Below, one piece after another: positions 8,123 through 17,175 of a stretch of 64,000 nt of DNA. The first letter of the stretch is position 1, and every line of letters begins with the position of its first letter. Both the position numbers and the translations under genes were made by a program. The stretch is from NCBI GenBank assembly GCA_965223115.1, contig OZ244982.1, positions 2,046,001-2,110,000 on the forward strand, read 5' to 3'. Origin of the DNA: CBDCUI01 sp965223115. Lineage in GTDB: Bacteria > Pseudomonadota > Gammaproteobacteria > UBA4575. Under the pieces are notes generated by a model. That model was not told the DNA's origin, ran no database searches, and saw only the letters and a program-made list of their open reading frames with translations.

Positions 8123-8150
8123 AAAATAAGGATTACGTTAGCCTTATTTT
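8123..8150 (+). terminator. Probable terminator of the small-gene cluster
   Basis: A perfect 9-bp AT-rich stem (AAAATAAGG / CCTTATTTT) with a 10-base loop lies 140 bases after the last small gene and before the next gene. The right arm ends in TTTT. Confidence 0.5.
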
Positions 8151-8242
8151 ATATAAAGTTAATAATTTAAATATTTTATTCAGCGGTATAAACTGATACC
8201 GCAAAATCATTACAAAGTTATACAAATAATGGAGTTGGATTA

Positions 8243-9001
8243 GTGAGTAAAGTGCTTACTATATTAATTGGTATAATACTGCTAGCAACACTGGGTTATT
8301 TTTGTATTTACCACTATAGCGATGTCATTCAGGAAGACATCCAAACACGATCTTCAGATCTCTTGTTAAAAGGTGAGTTTAAAGATATCAAAGTAATAGT
8401 GGATGGCAGAGATATCACATTAAGCGGCAACATTGCTAGTGAAAAGCTTAAAGCTATTGCAAGCAATAAGGCCAAAAATATATATGGAGTACGTGCTGTA
8501 AATAATCAACTTATTATCACTGCAGCCAAGCAAGTTGAGGATAAATTACAAGCTGAAACAATAGAAGAAACTATTTCTACTCCACAACATACACAAACCC
8601 AAAACCCAAAAGTAGAGCCATTACCTACATTCACATGTCAACAAGATTTCGACTTTTTATTCAGTATAAATAATATTAACTTCGCCTCAAATAGTGCAAA
8701 TATAGACCCGAAAAGTCATGAGTTATTAAACAACCTAACTGAAATCGCTAAACAATGCCCTGATGAACAAATTGAAATTGCTGGGCATACCGATTCCGAT
8801 GGTGATACAGATTACAATTTACAATTAAGCCAAAAACGTGCAACCGCTGTAATGGCATATTTAGTAAACCAAGGCATCTCAGCTTCCCGGTTAACTGCTG
8901 TTGGCTATGGTGAATCTAAGCCAAGGGCAGACAACTTAACAGATGAAAATATGGCAAAGAATAGAAGAATTGAATTTAAGGTAAAAAGGACTCAACCATG
9001 A
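8243..9001 (+). CDS. OmpA-family envelope protein with BON domain
   Basis: The GTG start at 8243 follows a GGAG. Residues 4-22 form a membrane anchor. A BON-type domain spans about 45-95 (VIVDGRDITLSGNI....A......VRAVNNQL). After a Thr/Gln/Pro linker the OmpA C-terminal peptidoglycan-binding domain covers about 133-250 with INFASNSANID, IAGHTDSDGDTDYN, LSQKRA.AV and NRRIEF. The protein would link the inner membrane to the cell wall. It overlaps the next gene by four bases (ATGA), so the two are translationally coupled. Confidence 0.9.
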   Translation: MSKVLTILIGIILLATLGYFCIYHYSDVIQEDIQTRSSDLLLKGEFKDIKVIVDGRDITLSGNIASEKLKAIASNKAKNIYGVRAVNNQLIITAAKQVEDKLQAETIEETISTPQHTQTQNPKVEPLPTFTCQQDFDFLFSINNINFASNSANIDPKSHELLNNLTEIAKQCPDEQIEIAGHTDSDGDTDYNLQLSQKRATAVMAYLVNQGISASRLTAVGYGESKPRADNLTDENMAKNRRIEFKVKRTQP

Positions 9002-9651
9002 GTTATTTAATACAACAAATGTGGGCTTGCTTGATTATTGCTGCCTTGATCGGAACAGTAATAGGTTGGTGGCTTAAACGTTGTTCCTACAAAAATAGTG
9101 TTGATGAAATTGAAACAAGCTGGCGTAGCAAGTTTGAAGAAGTAGAACAAGAACGAGATAAGTTACAAAAAAAACTTACAGGCCTTGCTGTTGTAGATAC
9201 AGCGATAATGGAAGTTATTCCTGAAGTACTAGATGAACCTGTAAGTCATGGCATTGAAGAAATAGAAGGTATAGGTGAGAATTATGCTAAACAGCTACAC
9301 GAAATGAATATCACCTCTACAATTGATTTGTTAGAAAAATGTCGTGAAGCAGAAGGTATTATTGAAATTGCTGAAAAAATTGGTATTGAAGATTTTGTAA
9401 TTTATGAATGGGCAAGTATGTGTGACTTAATGCGAGTAGCAGGAATCGATGGTCATATTTCTGAATTGATGGTAAATACAGACATTGATTCTGTACAAGC
9501 TCTCGCAAACCAGAAAGCGGAGCGTCTAAATTCTAAATTAACAAAATCAAATCAAGAGCAAAACCGAGTTGCTTCAGTACCCAGCACTTCTGCTCTAGAA
9601 AAAATGATCGCTCAAGCAAAAACCCTAGAGGTCATTATAGAAGATTTATAA
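8998..9651 (+). CDS. Membrane-anchored helix-hairpin-helix protein (DUF4332-like)
   Basis: A TM segment at residues 9-25 is followed by a coiled-coil stretch (about 33-62, ERDKLQKKL). A helix-hairpin-helix domain then begins at IEEIEGIGENYAKQL near residue 82 and continues through about 155. This matches DUF4332-type proteins, whose HhH units resemble DNA-binding ones but are often found in envelope proteins. The C-terminal 50 residues are low complexity. The start overlaps the BON-OmpA stop codon, indicating an operon. The role is unknown; a scaffold partner of the OmpA-like protein is the simplest guess. Confidence 0.75.
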   Translation: MSYLIQQMWACLIIAALIGTVIGWWLKRCSYKNSVDEIETSWRSKFEEVEQERDKLQKKLTGLAVVDTAIMEVIPEVLDEPVSHGIEEIEGIGENYAKQLHEMNITSTIDLLEKCREAEGIIEIAEKIGIEDFVIYEWASMCDLMRVAGIDGHISELMVNTDIDSVQALANQKAERLNSKLTKSNQEQNRVASVPSTSALEKMIAQAKTLEVIIEDL

Positions 9652-9669
9652 ATAAAAAATTAAGGGGCT

Positions 9670-10296
9670 TTAAACCTCCCCCCAACTTTTACGCTTTTGC
9701 CAAGGAATCCTAGTTAAAATAAGCCCTAATATAAGACTGCCAATAGAAATTACTGCCCCTGTGATTAGCCAACGACGATCCCTGTAGATTGATTTAAACT
9801 CATGATTTTCTTTCTCAATTGATGCAAATTTAGCGCGCTCTTTTTCAAGCAATTCCTGCAATCGTTTATTTTCTTCTTGTAATTGTAATGGCCTTTTCGA
9901 AAGCTTTTTTAACTGCTCCAGCTCAATTGATAATTTTTTAGTACGTTCCTGTACATTAGATTCAAGTTCAGCTCTAAGTTTATCGTATTCTTTTTTGATG
10001 GCAGCATACTGATCATGACCACCAGGTTGCTTCATCAGCAAACTATCCAAAACCCAACCAACTTTGTTATCAAAAGTTGAAATCTTAGCATAACCATCTC
10101 GGCCAGCAGTCTGCAATAATTCAACTGGAGTACCACTTTTTATTCGTGCAATAACCTTGCTATTTGGGTCTTTGCTTGCTTGAAGTGCAATCTCGAATTG
10201 ATCTGTAATATATCTAATCTCTTCTGCTTGGACACTCGAAGAAAAAAAAGAACATACCAAAATAATCATTAGTGCATTTTTAGTCTTATCAATCAC
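9670..10296 (-). CDS. SH3-domain membrane protein (YgiM family)
   Basis: The 208-residue protein has a Sec signal peptide (to about SVQA, residue 24). A bacterial SH3 domain follows at 27-90, starting IRYITDQFEIALQ and including GTPVELL and GWVLDSLL. Residues 100-170 form a long coiled coil, and a C-terminal membrane helix (about 175-195) precedes a basic tail. This is the exact architecture of the TIGR04211/YgiM family. The protein is anchored by its C-terminus with the SH3 in the periplasm. It is close behind the TraB gene on the same strand (28-base gap). Confidence 0.88.
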   Translation of the reverse strand: MIDKTKNALMIILVCSFFSSSVQAEEIRYITDQFEIALQASKDPNSKVIARIKSGTPVELLQTAGRDGYAKISTFDNKVGWVLDSLLMKQPGGHDQYAAIKKEYDKLRAELESNVQERTKKLSIELEQLKKLSKRPLQLQEENKRLQELLEKERAKFASIEKENHEFKSIYRDRRWLITGAVISIGSLILGLILTRIPWQKRKSWGEV

Positions 10297-10324
10297 GTTA
10301 TCTATATATAAAGCACGGTACTAT

Positions 10325-11377
10325 TTAAATCTTGTCCAATGGAATACGAGTGACTTGATAACCATCTTGTTCCATTAGAGCTAACACACCGTAATCACCA
10401 TAAAGATGTAGTGCACCAACTGCAATGAATGTCTTTTTTTCACGCATTGGCTTACGCATATAGTGTTCCATTACAACATTTCTATCCTTCACAACATGTT
10501 TAAGATAAGTTTTACGGTAATGCTCATTCTCTGGCTCATTAGGAATAAAATCAGTACTAATTTCATACATTTTAGAAAGATCTTCTTCTAAATAGGCTTC
10601 CAACATTCTATCAATTGTTTCTCTCATTTGGTCATAACTGTTAACCGTAAATTCCAAAAGCTTAATTTGTACATCTTGAGGCATTGCATAGAATGTAACT
10701 AAAAATTCTTCAATACTTTCGACCTGATAAAGTTCTTTTCGCTGAGCTGCTGCGCGATCAAGAAGCTCATAGTCCAATATAAGACCTTCTGCTTCATCAG
10801 CTTTAACTGCAAAACTACGCATGGCAGCCCAAGGTTTCATATGCAAAATAGTTTCTTTATCGAGCCCTAAATTAAGCAGTACTTCTTCCACTCTTTTATA
10901 CAGATCTTTGCCAACCAACTGCTCTAATGTCTGACCTTTAGGTAAAGTCATGTCACTTTTAATCATTTGGCCACCATGATATGGATTCCAATAATGATCA
11001 CTTGGGAATGACTCCATGGCAAAGCTATTCATTTCATCAAATATTCCCATAACTCTTTTACGAATATCATCTACTCTTTTATCATTCATATGAATCGTAC
11101 CAAACAGATACCCAACAAACTCCTTATCTTTTTCAATTTTCCATAAAACGCCTTTACTAAATCTCCCAGACTCTTTTTTGGGTTTGTTCAATTCTTTTTG
11201 ATAATTCAGAATCTCCTCATCCGTTAACACCCCAATATCTTCTACCACGGGCGTATGAACTTTTTGTTTTGAAGATGATGCTTGACTAATTTTTATTTCA
11301 CCGAAATACACAAAAAATGCCACAAATACAAAAGAAATAAGTGTCACCCAGGTAATTTTAAGACTCATATTCAGCAC
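10325..11377 (-). CDS. TraB/GumN family protein
   Basis: The 350-residue protein begins with a membrane anchor (about 8-27). The TraB/GumN domain starts near residue 78 (VLWKIEKDKEFVGYLFGTIHM) with the conserved GT.H. The family core follows: LPKGQTLEQLV, LDKETILHMKPWAAM and, near the end, FIAVGALHLYGDYGVL with the second GA.H motif. Family members are thought to be membrane-associated and possibly proteolytic, related to Tiki proteases, but bacterial substrates are unknown. Both conserved His motifs are intact. It is followed closely by the SH3 gene, so the two may be cotranscribed. Confidence 0.85.
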   Translation of the reverse strand: MLNMSLKITWVTLISFVFVAFFVYFGEIKISQASSSKQKVHTPVVEDIGVLTDEEILNYQKELNKPKKESGRFSKGVLWKIEKDKEFVGYLFGTIHMNDKRVDDIRKRVMGIFDEMNSFAMESFPSDHYWNPYHGGQMIKSDMTLPKGQTLEQLVGKDLYKRVEEVLLNLGLDKETILHMKPWAAMRSFAVKADEAEGLILDYELLDRAAAQRKELYQVESIEEFLVTFYAMPQDVQIKLLEFTVNSYDQMRETIDRMLEAYLEEDLSKMYEISTDFIPNEPENEHYRKTYLKHVVKDRNVVMEHYMRKPMREKKTFIAVGALHLYGDYGVLALMEQDGYQVTRIPLDKI

Positions 11378-11458
11378 TCCAATCTAAAATGATCATGCAC
11401 ATATGTACCCTGATATTTTGTTATTTCTTAGCCTATCCATCAACCTAACTGTCAAAAA

Positions 11459-11497
11459 AAAAGCTGCTCTTGAAGAAGATCCAACAGCAGCTTTTAC
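11459..11497 (-). terminator. Terminator of the Mo-oxidoreductase/reductase unit
   Basis: An 8-bp stem (AAGCTGCT / AGCAGCTT) has a partly paired loop. Read on the minus strand it is followed by a run of at least nine T. It lies about 60 bases after the stop of the reductase gene at 11560. Confidence 0.85.
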
Positions 11498-11559
11498 TCT
11501 TATCACAAAATAAATTATTTTGCGTTATAAATAAAACTATCCACCCTTACATAGCACTT

Positions 11560-12687
11560 TTAACTATATTTTCTAAGGGTTTTTGGTGTTTTTGTGTAAT
11601 CAGCTGAAATTGCATCATGAGGGCATGCATCCACACATGCATAACACCTAATACACTCATTCTCATCAATAAATAATGAGTTGTAATATAAACCTGAAGT
11701 CTGAGCAGGAGCCACACGTTCAAAACTAGTTATCTTTCCTCCGCCATTAGTTTTAAAGTTTGTCGCTTCAACCAAGCAATTAGGCACAGGCTTAACCATT
11801 AAACATTCATCGCATAATACACACTTAGTGTTATCAACCACTGGTGCAGGTGAACGAGCGTCTTCAAATTTATCATAGTAGATATCGCTATCATCTAAAC
11901 CTGCTTCACCTAACGTCTTAACTCCAAGATCTATCATTGGCGGTGGCCCACAAAAATATGCCTTTATATCATTTACCGAAACCACACCCTTATTTAAATA
12001 CTCATCTCTAAAATGGTCTGTGACAAACCCACGTGGACCGTCCCAATCGCTGTCTTCCGCTTCTTCCGATAACACTGGTATAAATTTAAACGTATTATTT
12101 TTATTCCACTTCCTTTGCATATCCCGCATTTCCTCTTGCAGATAGAGATCGGCCTGTGTTCTGGCTCCATAAAAGAAATAGCAATCTCGTTCAAGCTGTA
12201 AATTACAAGCCTGCTCAACAATGGCATTAATTGCACTCATGCCACTTCCACCTGCAATACACACCATAGTTTTATTCGATGGATCTAGAGAAAATTTGCC
12301 AAGTGGGCCAGATATTACAACATGCTCACCCTCACGATCACCACCAGCAATCCAACTGGAAAGCTTACCACCATGCACTAGACGTATAAAAAATGTATGT
12401 TCATTTGGGTTTTCGTTTTCAGGCGCTTTAGCAAACGAATAAGAACGAGGCTTTCTACAGCCTGGAACTTTTATTGTTGCATATTGACCAGCTTTAAAAA
12501 CCATCTGTGGTGCGTCATTACTACATTGAATAACTACCTTAAAAGTATCATAAGTTAATTTATCAACACTTTTAATTACACCGCTATTAACTGTAACGCG
12601 CTTTGTCTGAACGTCACGCTCTGGTTCAGGTAGCTTTCTTATGTAATGATCTAATGGATCATGAAAGTTTTTTTGTGCCGCCGACAT
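11560..12687 (-). CDS. NAD(P)H-flavin oxidoreductase with C-terminal ferredoxin domain
   Basis: The 375-residue protein combines two modules. Residues 30-265 are a ferredoxin-reductase fold: RSYSFA (FAD-binding RxYS), GPLGKFSL, a nucleotide site VCIAGGSGMSA and a C-terminal YFCGPPPM. Residues 285-360 carry two cysteine groups, CVLCDEC...C and CIRCYACVDACP, typical of 4Fe-4S ferredoxins. The first module resembles reductases of benzoate/methane-type oxygenases, but those carry a 2Fe-2S plant-type ferredoxin, not this. A GGAGGAG precedes the start. It lies 46 bases after the molybdenum enzyme on the same strand and should shuttle electrons between it and NAD(P)H. Confidence 0.85.
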   Translation of the reverse strand: MSAAQKNFHDPLDHYIRKLPEPERDVQTKRVTVNSGVIKSVDKLTYDTFKVVIQCSNDAPQMVFKAGQYATIKVPGCRKPRSYSFAKAPENENPNEHTFFIRLVHGGKLSSWIAGGDREGEHVVISGPLGKFSLDPSNKTMVCIAGGSGMSAINAIVEQACNLQLERDCYFFYGARTQADLYLQEEMRDMQRKWNKNNTFKFIPVLSEEAEDSDWDGPRGFVTDHFRDEYLNKGVVSVNDIKAYFCGPPPMIDLGVKTLGEAGLDDSDIYYDKFEDARSPAPVVDNTKCVLCDECLMVKPVPNCLVEATNFKTNGGGKITSFERVAPAQTSGLYYNSLFIDENECIRCYACVDACPHDAISADYTKTPKTLRKYS

Positions 12688-12733
12688 TTTTTGTTATCTC
12701 CTCCCTACTTATCCCTTATATACTAACTTTTGT

Positions 12734-15031
12734 TTAACTAAAAATTCCAGGATGCTTTTCTTCTGCAAAAGCTAAAATCTCATCATCGCTAGCCTCGATT
12801 CCCTGGTTAAGTGGATCTTCACGCCATTTTTTAATATATCCTTCTTTTCCACCCCATTCTTGTAGTAGCGCCTCTTTAATCATGTCTTCACTCGCTTTTT
12901 CAATTTCACATAGGACAGAATAAAAAGTCGGACTGGTTCCAAAGTCGGTAAGCATTTCTGTATTTAAGGCGTTCACATTAACACCCCCCGGTGTATTGCT
13001 GCCTTTAAATTGCTTCTGTGTAGAGCATATACCATCCACATGCCCCTCAATAATGACTAGATAGGCATACGTCTCACCACGATCATTATATAAGCGACAT
13101 AAATCACCATCCTCTAAACCTCTTGCTTTAGCTTCTTTTGGGTTTAGTTCTACAGTAGGTCTGGACATCATTGCCTGTAAACGTGGCACTGATTGAAAAG
13201 AATCACCAATAAAATAATGCGAAGCACTACTTAATATTTGCAAAGGGTACTTTTTACGCTTGGGATCTTCTTGCCCTTCAATTTCAGGAACATAAGAAGG
13301 CAGTGGGTCTATGCCTTCTTCTTTTAGTGCTTCACACCAGATATCAATTTTACCTGAAGGCGTTGGCCAACCGTTCTCCAAGAAATTTCTTTTTTCTGTT
13401 GCTGTATTGGCACGAACAAAACCTTTATTTTCAAAATCTTCGTATTTGATACCTTCCATTAATATATTTTCTTCACCCTGATCACATAAAACATCTCGAA
13501 TAATTTCTTCATCTGTTTGCGTGAAGGCATTGTCACCTTCTTCTACATAACCCATTTTCTTCGCAAGCATACGAAATAATTCTGAATTTCGAACACTCTC
13601 ACCTAATGGTTCGATGACTGGTTTATTCATTGTGAAATACCAATTGCCATAGGTTGCAACCATATCCATGCGTTCTAATTGGGTATCCGCAGGTATCACA
13701 ATATCCGCATAGTTGCAGGTATCTGTCCAAAAGGTTTCGTGCACTGCTACAAATAAATCATCACGCATTAAACCTTTGCGTACATTATTGGTATTGGGCG
13801 CACAATTAGCAGGATCTGAATTATAGATAAAGATACTCTTAATAGGTGGATCCATTTTATTGCCATCAGCGTCGATATCTTCAGCTAAAGCACGGCCAAT
13901 TTGTACCATGTTGACTGTACGTTTATTACGTTTACCTAAATCAGGACGGTGTAATTTTTTCGTCATGCAGCGAAACCACATTTCTTCCAAATTACCAAAG
14001 CAAGCCCCACCACATTTCTCACGCCAAGCACCTGTAATACAAGGTAGAATCAACACTGAACGGCACATTTGTCCTGCATTTTGATGGCGATTTAGACCAT
14101 AATTAGCACGAATGAATGATTTCTTCGTGGATGCGTATTCCAAGGCTAGCTTTTCAATATCTGCAGCTGGAACACCTGTAATTTTTTCTACTTTATCAAG
14201 TGGGTAGTCGGGCAGTTTAGTTTCTAATAGTGCTTCCCAGCCATTAGTTTGTTCTTTGAGAAAATCTAAATCGTGCAGATTGTTATCAACAATAACTTTC
14301 ATCATACCCAAAGCAAGTGCTGCATCGGTTCCTGGCTTAGGTTGTATATGCCAATCTGCCATCATGGTGGTTCGCGTAACTCGAGGGTCGATGACAATGA
14401 GTTTCATGCCACGTTCCTTGCCTTCACGAATGAACGGAATGGCATGCACGCCTGTACTGACTAAATTCGCACCCCATAGAATCATTAAATCCACTTCTTC
14501 TGCCGCTTCATGTACGGACATATTGGGATGGGCTAATCCATAGGTATGTAACCCCGCCCACATTGCTGCATAAATACAAATGGACTGCACTAGTCCTGAA
14601 GCTTGCATTTTATTCCAGAAACGGTAATCCATAGTCCAATAGCCCACCATGCCCATGGTGCCGGAGTAGGAATAAGGTTGTACGGCTTCACTGCCGTATT
14701 CTTCAATTACACTTTTAAAATTATCTGTAATGGTATCCAGTGCTTCATCCCACGTAATACGTTCGAATTTAGCCCCAGGACCTTTCGGGCCCACACGCTT
14801 ATGAGGATAAAGTACACGATTGTCGTTATAGACCAGATCAAGATAGTGATTTACTTTGTTGCAAAGATAACCGCGTGTAATAGGGTGCGTAGGATCGCCT
14901 TGTACACGTACGGCTTTGCCAGTTTTGTCATTTCGTGTAACCAACATCGAACACGAATCTGGACAATCATGCGGACAAGAAACATGATGAACGGAATGCC
15001 CCTCGGGCGCTTTTATCTTATCGGTCTGCAT
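12734..15031 (-). CDS. Molybdopterin oxidoreductase of the DMSO-reductase family, substrate unknown
   Basis: The 765-residue protein starts with a 4Fe-4S motif, HHVSCPHDCPDSCS, completed by GYLCNK near residue 57. It then follows the DMSO-reductase family: RITWDEALD, LILWGANLVSTG, VIDPRVTRT, KPGTDAALALGMM, ANYGLNRHQNAG and a C-terminal molybdopterin domain (VELNPKEAKARGLEDGD). The Mo ligand is not certain; a Cys in SICIYAAMWAGL near residue 150 is the nearest candidate. There is no Tat signal, so it is cytosolic. CPHDCPDxC enzymes are often labelled formate dehydrogenase or thiosulfate/polysulfide reductase without proof. A GGAGG precedes the start; the flavin reductase follows. Confidence 0.88.
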   Translation of the reverse strand: MQTDKIKAPEGHSVHHVSCPHDCPDSCSMLVTRNDKTGKAVRVQGDPTHPITRGYLCNKVNHYLDLVYNDNRVLYPHKRVGPKGPGAKFERITWDEALDTITDNFKSVIEEYGSEAVQPYSYSGTMGMVGYWTMDYRFWNKMQASGLVQSICIYAAMWAGLHTYGLAHPNMSVHEAAEEVDLMILWGANLVSTGVHAIPFIREGKERGMKLIVIDPRVTRTTMMADWHIQPKPGTDAALALGMMKVIVDNNLHDLDFLKEQTNGWEALLETKLPDYPLDKVEKITGVPAADIEKLALEYASTKKSFIRANYGLNRHQNAGQMCRSVLILPCITGAWREKCGGACFGNLEEMWFRCMTKKLHRPDLGKRNKRTVNMVQIGRALAEDIDADGNKMDPPIKSIFIYNSDPANCAPNTNNVRKGLMRDDLFVAVHETFWTDTCNYADIVIPADTQLERMDMVATYGNWYFTMNKPVIEPLGESVRNSELFRMLAKKMGYVEEGDNAFTQTDEEIIRDVLCDQGEENILMEGIKYEDFENKGFVRANTATEKRNFLENGWPTPSGKIDIWCEALKEEGIDPLPSYVPEIEGQEDPKRKKYPLQILSSASHYFIGDSFQSVPRLQAMMSRPTVELNPKEAKARGLEDGDLCRLYNDRGETYAYLVIIEGHVDGICSTQKQFKGSNTPGGVNVNALNTEMLTDFGTSPTFYSVLCEIEKASEDMIKEALLQEWGGKEGYIKKWREDPLNQGIEASDDEILAFAEEKHPGIFS

Positions 15032-15264
15032 AACGTAATTCCTCCGCTACTCTAGTCATATAGAGTGAAAAATATAGTGCAATTTAATGCCTCTTCCTTT
15101 AGCTAAACATTACTACAAGGCCTAGCACTCTACAACTCAACTGCCATACCCTATACCTAGAAATAGGTGTATAAAAAATAAGGAATTACCCTGTTTAAAA
15201 CATTCTTAAATATAAACTACTTTTTGACTATGAAAAGATGACTTACAGTCACCATATATCAGGA

Positions 15265-16332
15265 TTAGATTAATGTTAGTTGTTGGTTATTTCTTGAAGT
15301 ATCTATCGCTTCTAAATTTGACACAGTAACACCCAAAAGACGAACCCTACGATTCTTCACTTCAGCTTTATTAAGTAATTCCTGTAGGTGTGAAGTTATG
15401 TCCTCCAATGCAATAATATTCCTGTTTATCGACTTTGCACGTGTCACTTGCACAAAATTTTCGAACTTTACTTTGACAGTAATGGTTTTAGCTGTGAGTT
15501 TTTTTTCTTGCATTTCATGCCAGACCTCAGCAGCTAGCTTGTTTAATTGTTCCAGCATTTCGTCAGGTTTGGATAAATCCTCATAAAATGTAGTTTCAGA
15601 TCCTATAGATTTGCGTTGTCGATGACTTTCCACAGCACGATCGTCAATTCCACGTGCAGCGAAATAGTAATAATGACTCGCCTTTCCAAATATAGGTTTC
15701 AGCTCGTCAAGAGACCATGCCAATAAGTCTTTACCTGTATAAATACCTAAGCTTTGCATTTTTGCTTCTGTTGCAGGCCCAATACCATAAAACTTACCGA
15801 TTGGAAGCTGTGCTACAAATTCTGCACCTTGCTTCTCAGTTATCAACGTGAGCCCATCAGGTTTATCCAGATCCGATGCAATCTTAGCTAGAAACTTGTT
15901 ATAAGAAATACCAGCGGAAGCAGTCAGTTCCGTTACTGCATATATTTCTTGCTTTATTAATTTAGCAATTAAAGTTGGAGAACCAATATGGCGTTTACTA
16001 TGGCTTACATCCAAATAAGCTTCGTCTAAAGAAAGAGGTTCAACTAAATGGGTGTACTGGTACATTATCGACCGAATCTGTTGTGATATCTGTTGATATA
16101 CATCAAATCGTGGTTTTATAAAAATTGCCTGTGGACATAATCGTAATGCTTGTGCACAAGGTAAAGCTGAATGAATGCCATATTGTCTTGCCTCATAACT
16201 ACAAGTCGCCACTACACCACGCGCTGCCGGATCTCCTCCAACAACCACAGGTTTATTACGGTATTGAGGGAAATCCCTTTGTTCTACTGCCGCATAAAAT
16301 GCGTCCATATCAATATGTATAATTTGGCGCAT
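15265..16332 (-). CDS. dinB: DNA polymerase IV
   Basis: The 355-residue protein is a Y-family translesion polymerase. It has IHIDMDAFYAAVE at residues 5-17, VVGGDP, SYEARQYGI, the catalytic SLDEAYLDV around 101-109, SAGISYNKFLAKIAS, and the helix-hairpin-helix region YGIGPATEAKMQSLGI near 187. The little-finger domain occupies the last 120 residues. The expected beta-clamp motif is not evident in the C-terminal tail (NNQQLTLI), although QLTL could serve as one. The protein copies past damaged bases and is usually SOS-controlled; I did not see a clear LexA box upstream. Confidence 0.95.
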   Translation of the reverse strand: MRQIIHIDMDAFYAAVEQRDFPQYRNKPVVVGGDPAARGVVATCSYEARQYGIHSALPCAQALRLCPQAIFIKPRFDVYQQISQQIRSIMYQYTHLVEPLSLDEAYLDVSHSKRHIGSPTLIAKLIKQEIYAVTELTASAGISYNKFLAKIASDLDKPDGLTLITEKQGAEFVAQLPIGKFYGIGPATEAKMQSLGIYTGKDLLAWSLDELKPIFGKASHYYYFAARGIDDRAVESHRQRKSIGSETTFYEDLSKPDEMLEQLNKLAAEVWHEMQEKKLTAKTITVKVKFENFVQVTRAKSINRNIIALEDITSHLQELLNKAEVKNRRVRLLGVTVSNLEAIDTSRNNQQLTLI

Positions 16333-16470
16333 AATTTAATATTGGTATGATACTTCGATACTTATTTCATTACTGAACTATCGATCCCATGCATAAATAT
16401 GTTTTACAATAATGGCAAATAATTAATGCATTTTTTAACATTGCTCAAAACCATAACGAGGTAATCATAT

Positions 16471-17112
16471 ATGGCCGCATTAAATGAAAAAATCCTTTGG
16501 CCTTTAGTTGGTATTGTGATCTTTGCTGTACTGGTTGCATTTTATATTGACGACCGTAGCAGACTGGCACAAGAACCTGAAAATACAAAGTCTAATCAAC
16601 AAGCTAGCTCTTCCAAAACATCAATGAGCAAAACTCCATCAAGCAAGCCTGCAAAACCAAGTTATCCCAGCAATAAAGCTTCTAGCCAATCAAGTGGCGA
16701 TTCAATTGCAGAGCACAGTGGATTTTCAGGATCGATAGACGAATATCTAGGAAAAATTAGCTCAAAAAGTGATGCTAAACTTCTCGCCGCAGCCAAAGAA
16801 CACAGTGGATTTTCAGGATCGATAGACGAGTATTTAGCTATGGGAAATACAAACAAAAAATCCAGCAAACATCACTCTTCTAGTAAAACAGCTGAAGCCA
16901 CTTCTATGAGTTTAGATGAATACCTAGCGAAAACCGAGGGTAAATCAAAAGGTTCAAATGGCGCATATCATGGGTCAATTGATGGTTATCTAGCAAAGTT
17001 TGGCGATAGCAAACAAACACCAATCTCTACATCTAGTGGCAGCCCATTTAATGAAAAGGAACACAAAGGGTTCCATGGCTCATATGAAGAATATTCCAAA
17101 CGTTTTAAATAA
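16471..17112 (+). CDS. Membrane-anchored repeat protein with recurring SIDEYL motif
   Basis: Residues 9-25 form a membrane anchor. A Ser/Lys/Pro-rich linker follows, then five copies of a short motif: EHSGFSGSIDEYL at 81-93 and again at 110-122, SMSLDEYLAK at 145-154, YHGSIDGYLAK at 166-176 and EHKGFHGSYEEYSKRF at 198-213. The first two copies share 29 identical bases (16714-16742 and 16801-16829), a recent duplication with a period of 87 bases. The motif could be a linear binding element displayed on a flexible arm (inference). No family was recognised. A terminator follows at 17137. Confidence 0.75.
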   Translation: MAALNEKILWPLVGIVIFAVLVAFYIDDRSRLAQEPENTKSNQQASSSKTSMSKTPSSKPAKPSYPSNKASSQSSGDSIAEHSGFSGSIDEYLGKISSKSDAKLLAAAKEHSGFSGSIDEYLAMGNTNKKSSKHHSSSKTAEATSMSLDEYLAKTEGKSKGSNGAYHGSIDGYLAKFGDSKQTPISTSSGSPFNEKEHKGFHGSYEEYSKRFK

Positions 17113-17136
17113 TAATTATTTGTTAACTTAGCTAAA

Positions 17137-17163
17137 TAAAACGCCGCAATTGCGGCGTTTTTT
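17137..17163. terminator. Bidirectional terminator
   Basis: A perfect stem (AAAACGCCGCA / TGCGGCGTTTT, tiny AT loop) is flanked by A and T tracts. It serves the repeat protein from the left and the 17176-17886 gene from the right. Confidence 0.93.
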
Positions 17164-17175
17164 ATGTTTTAAGGT

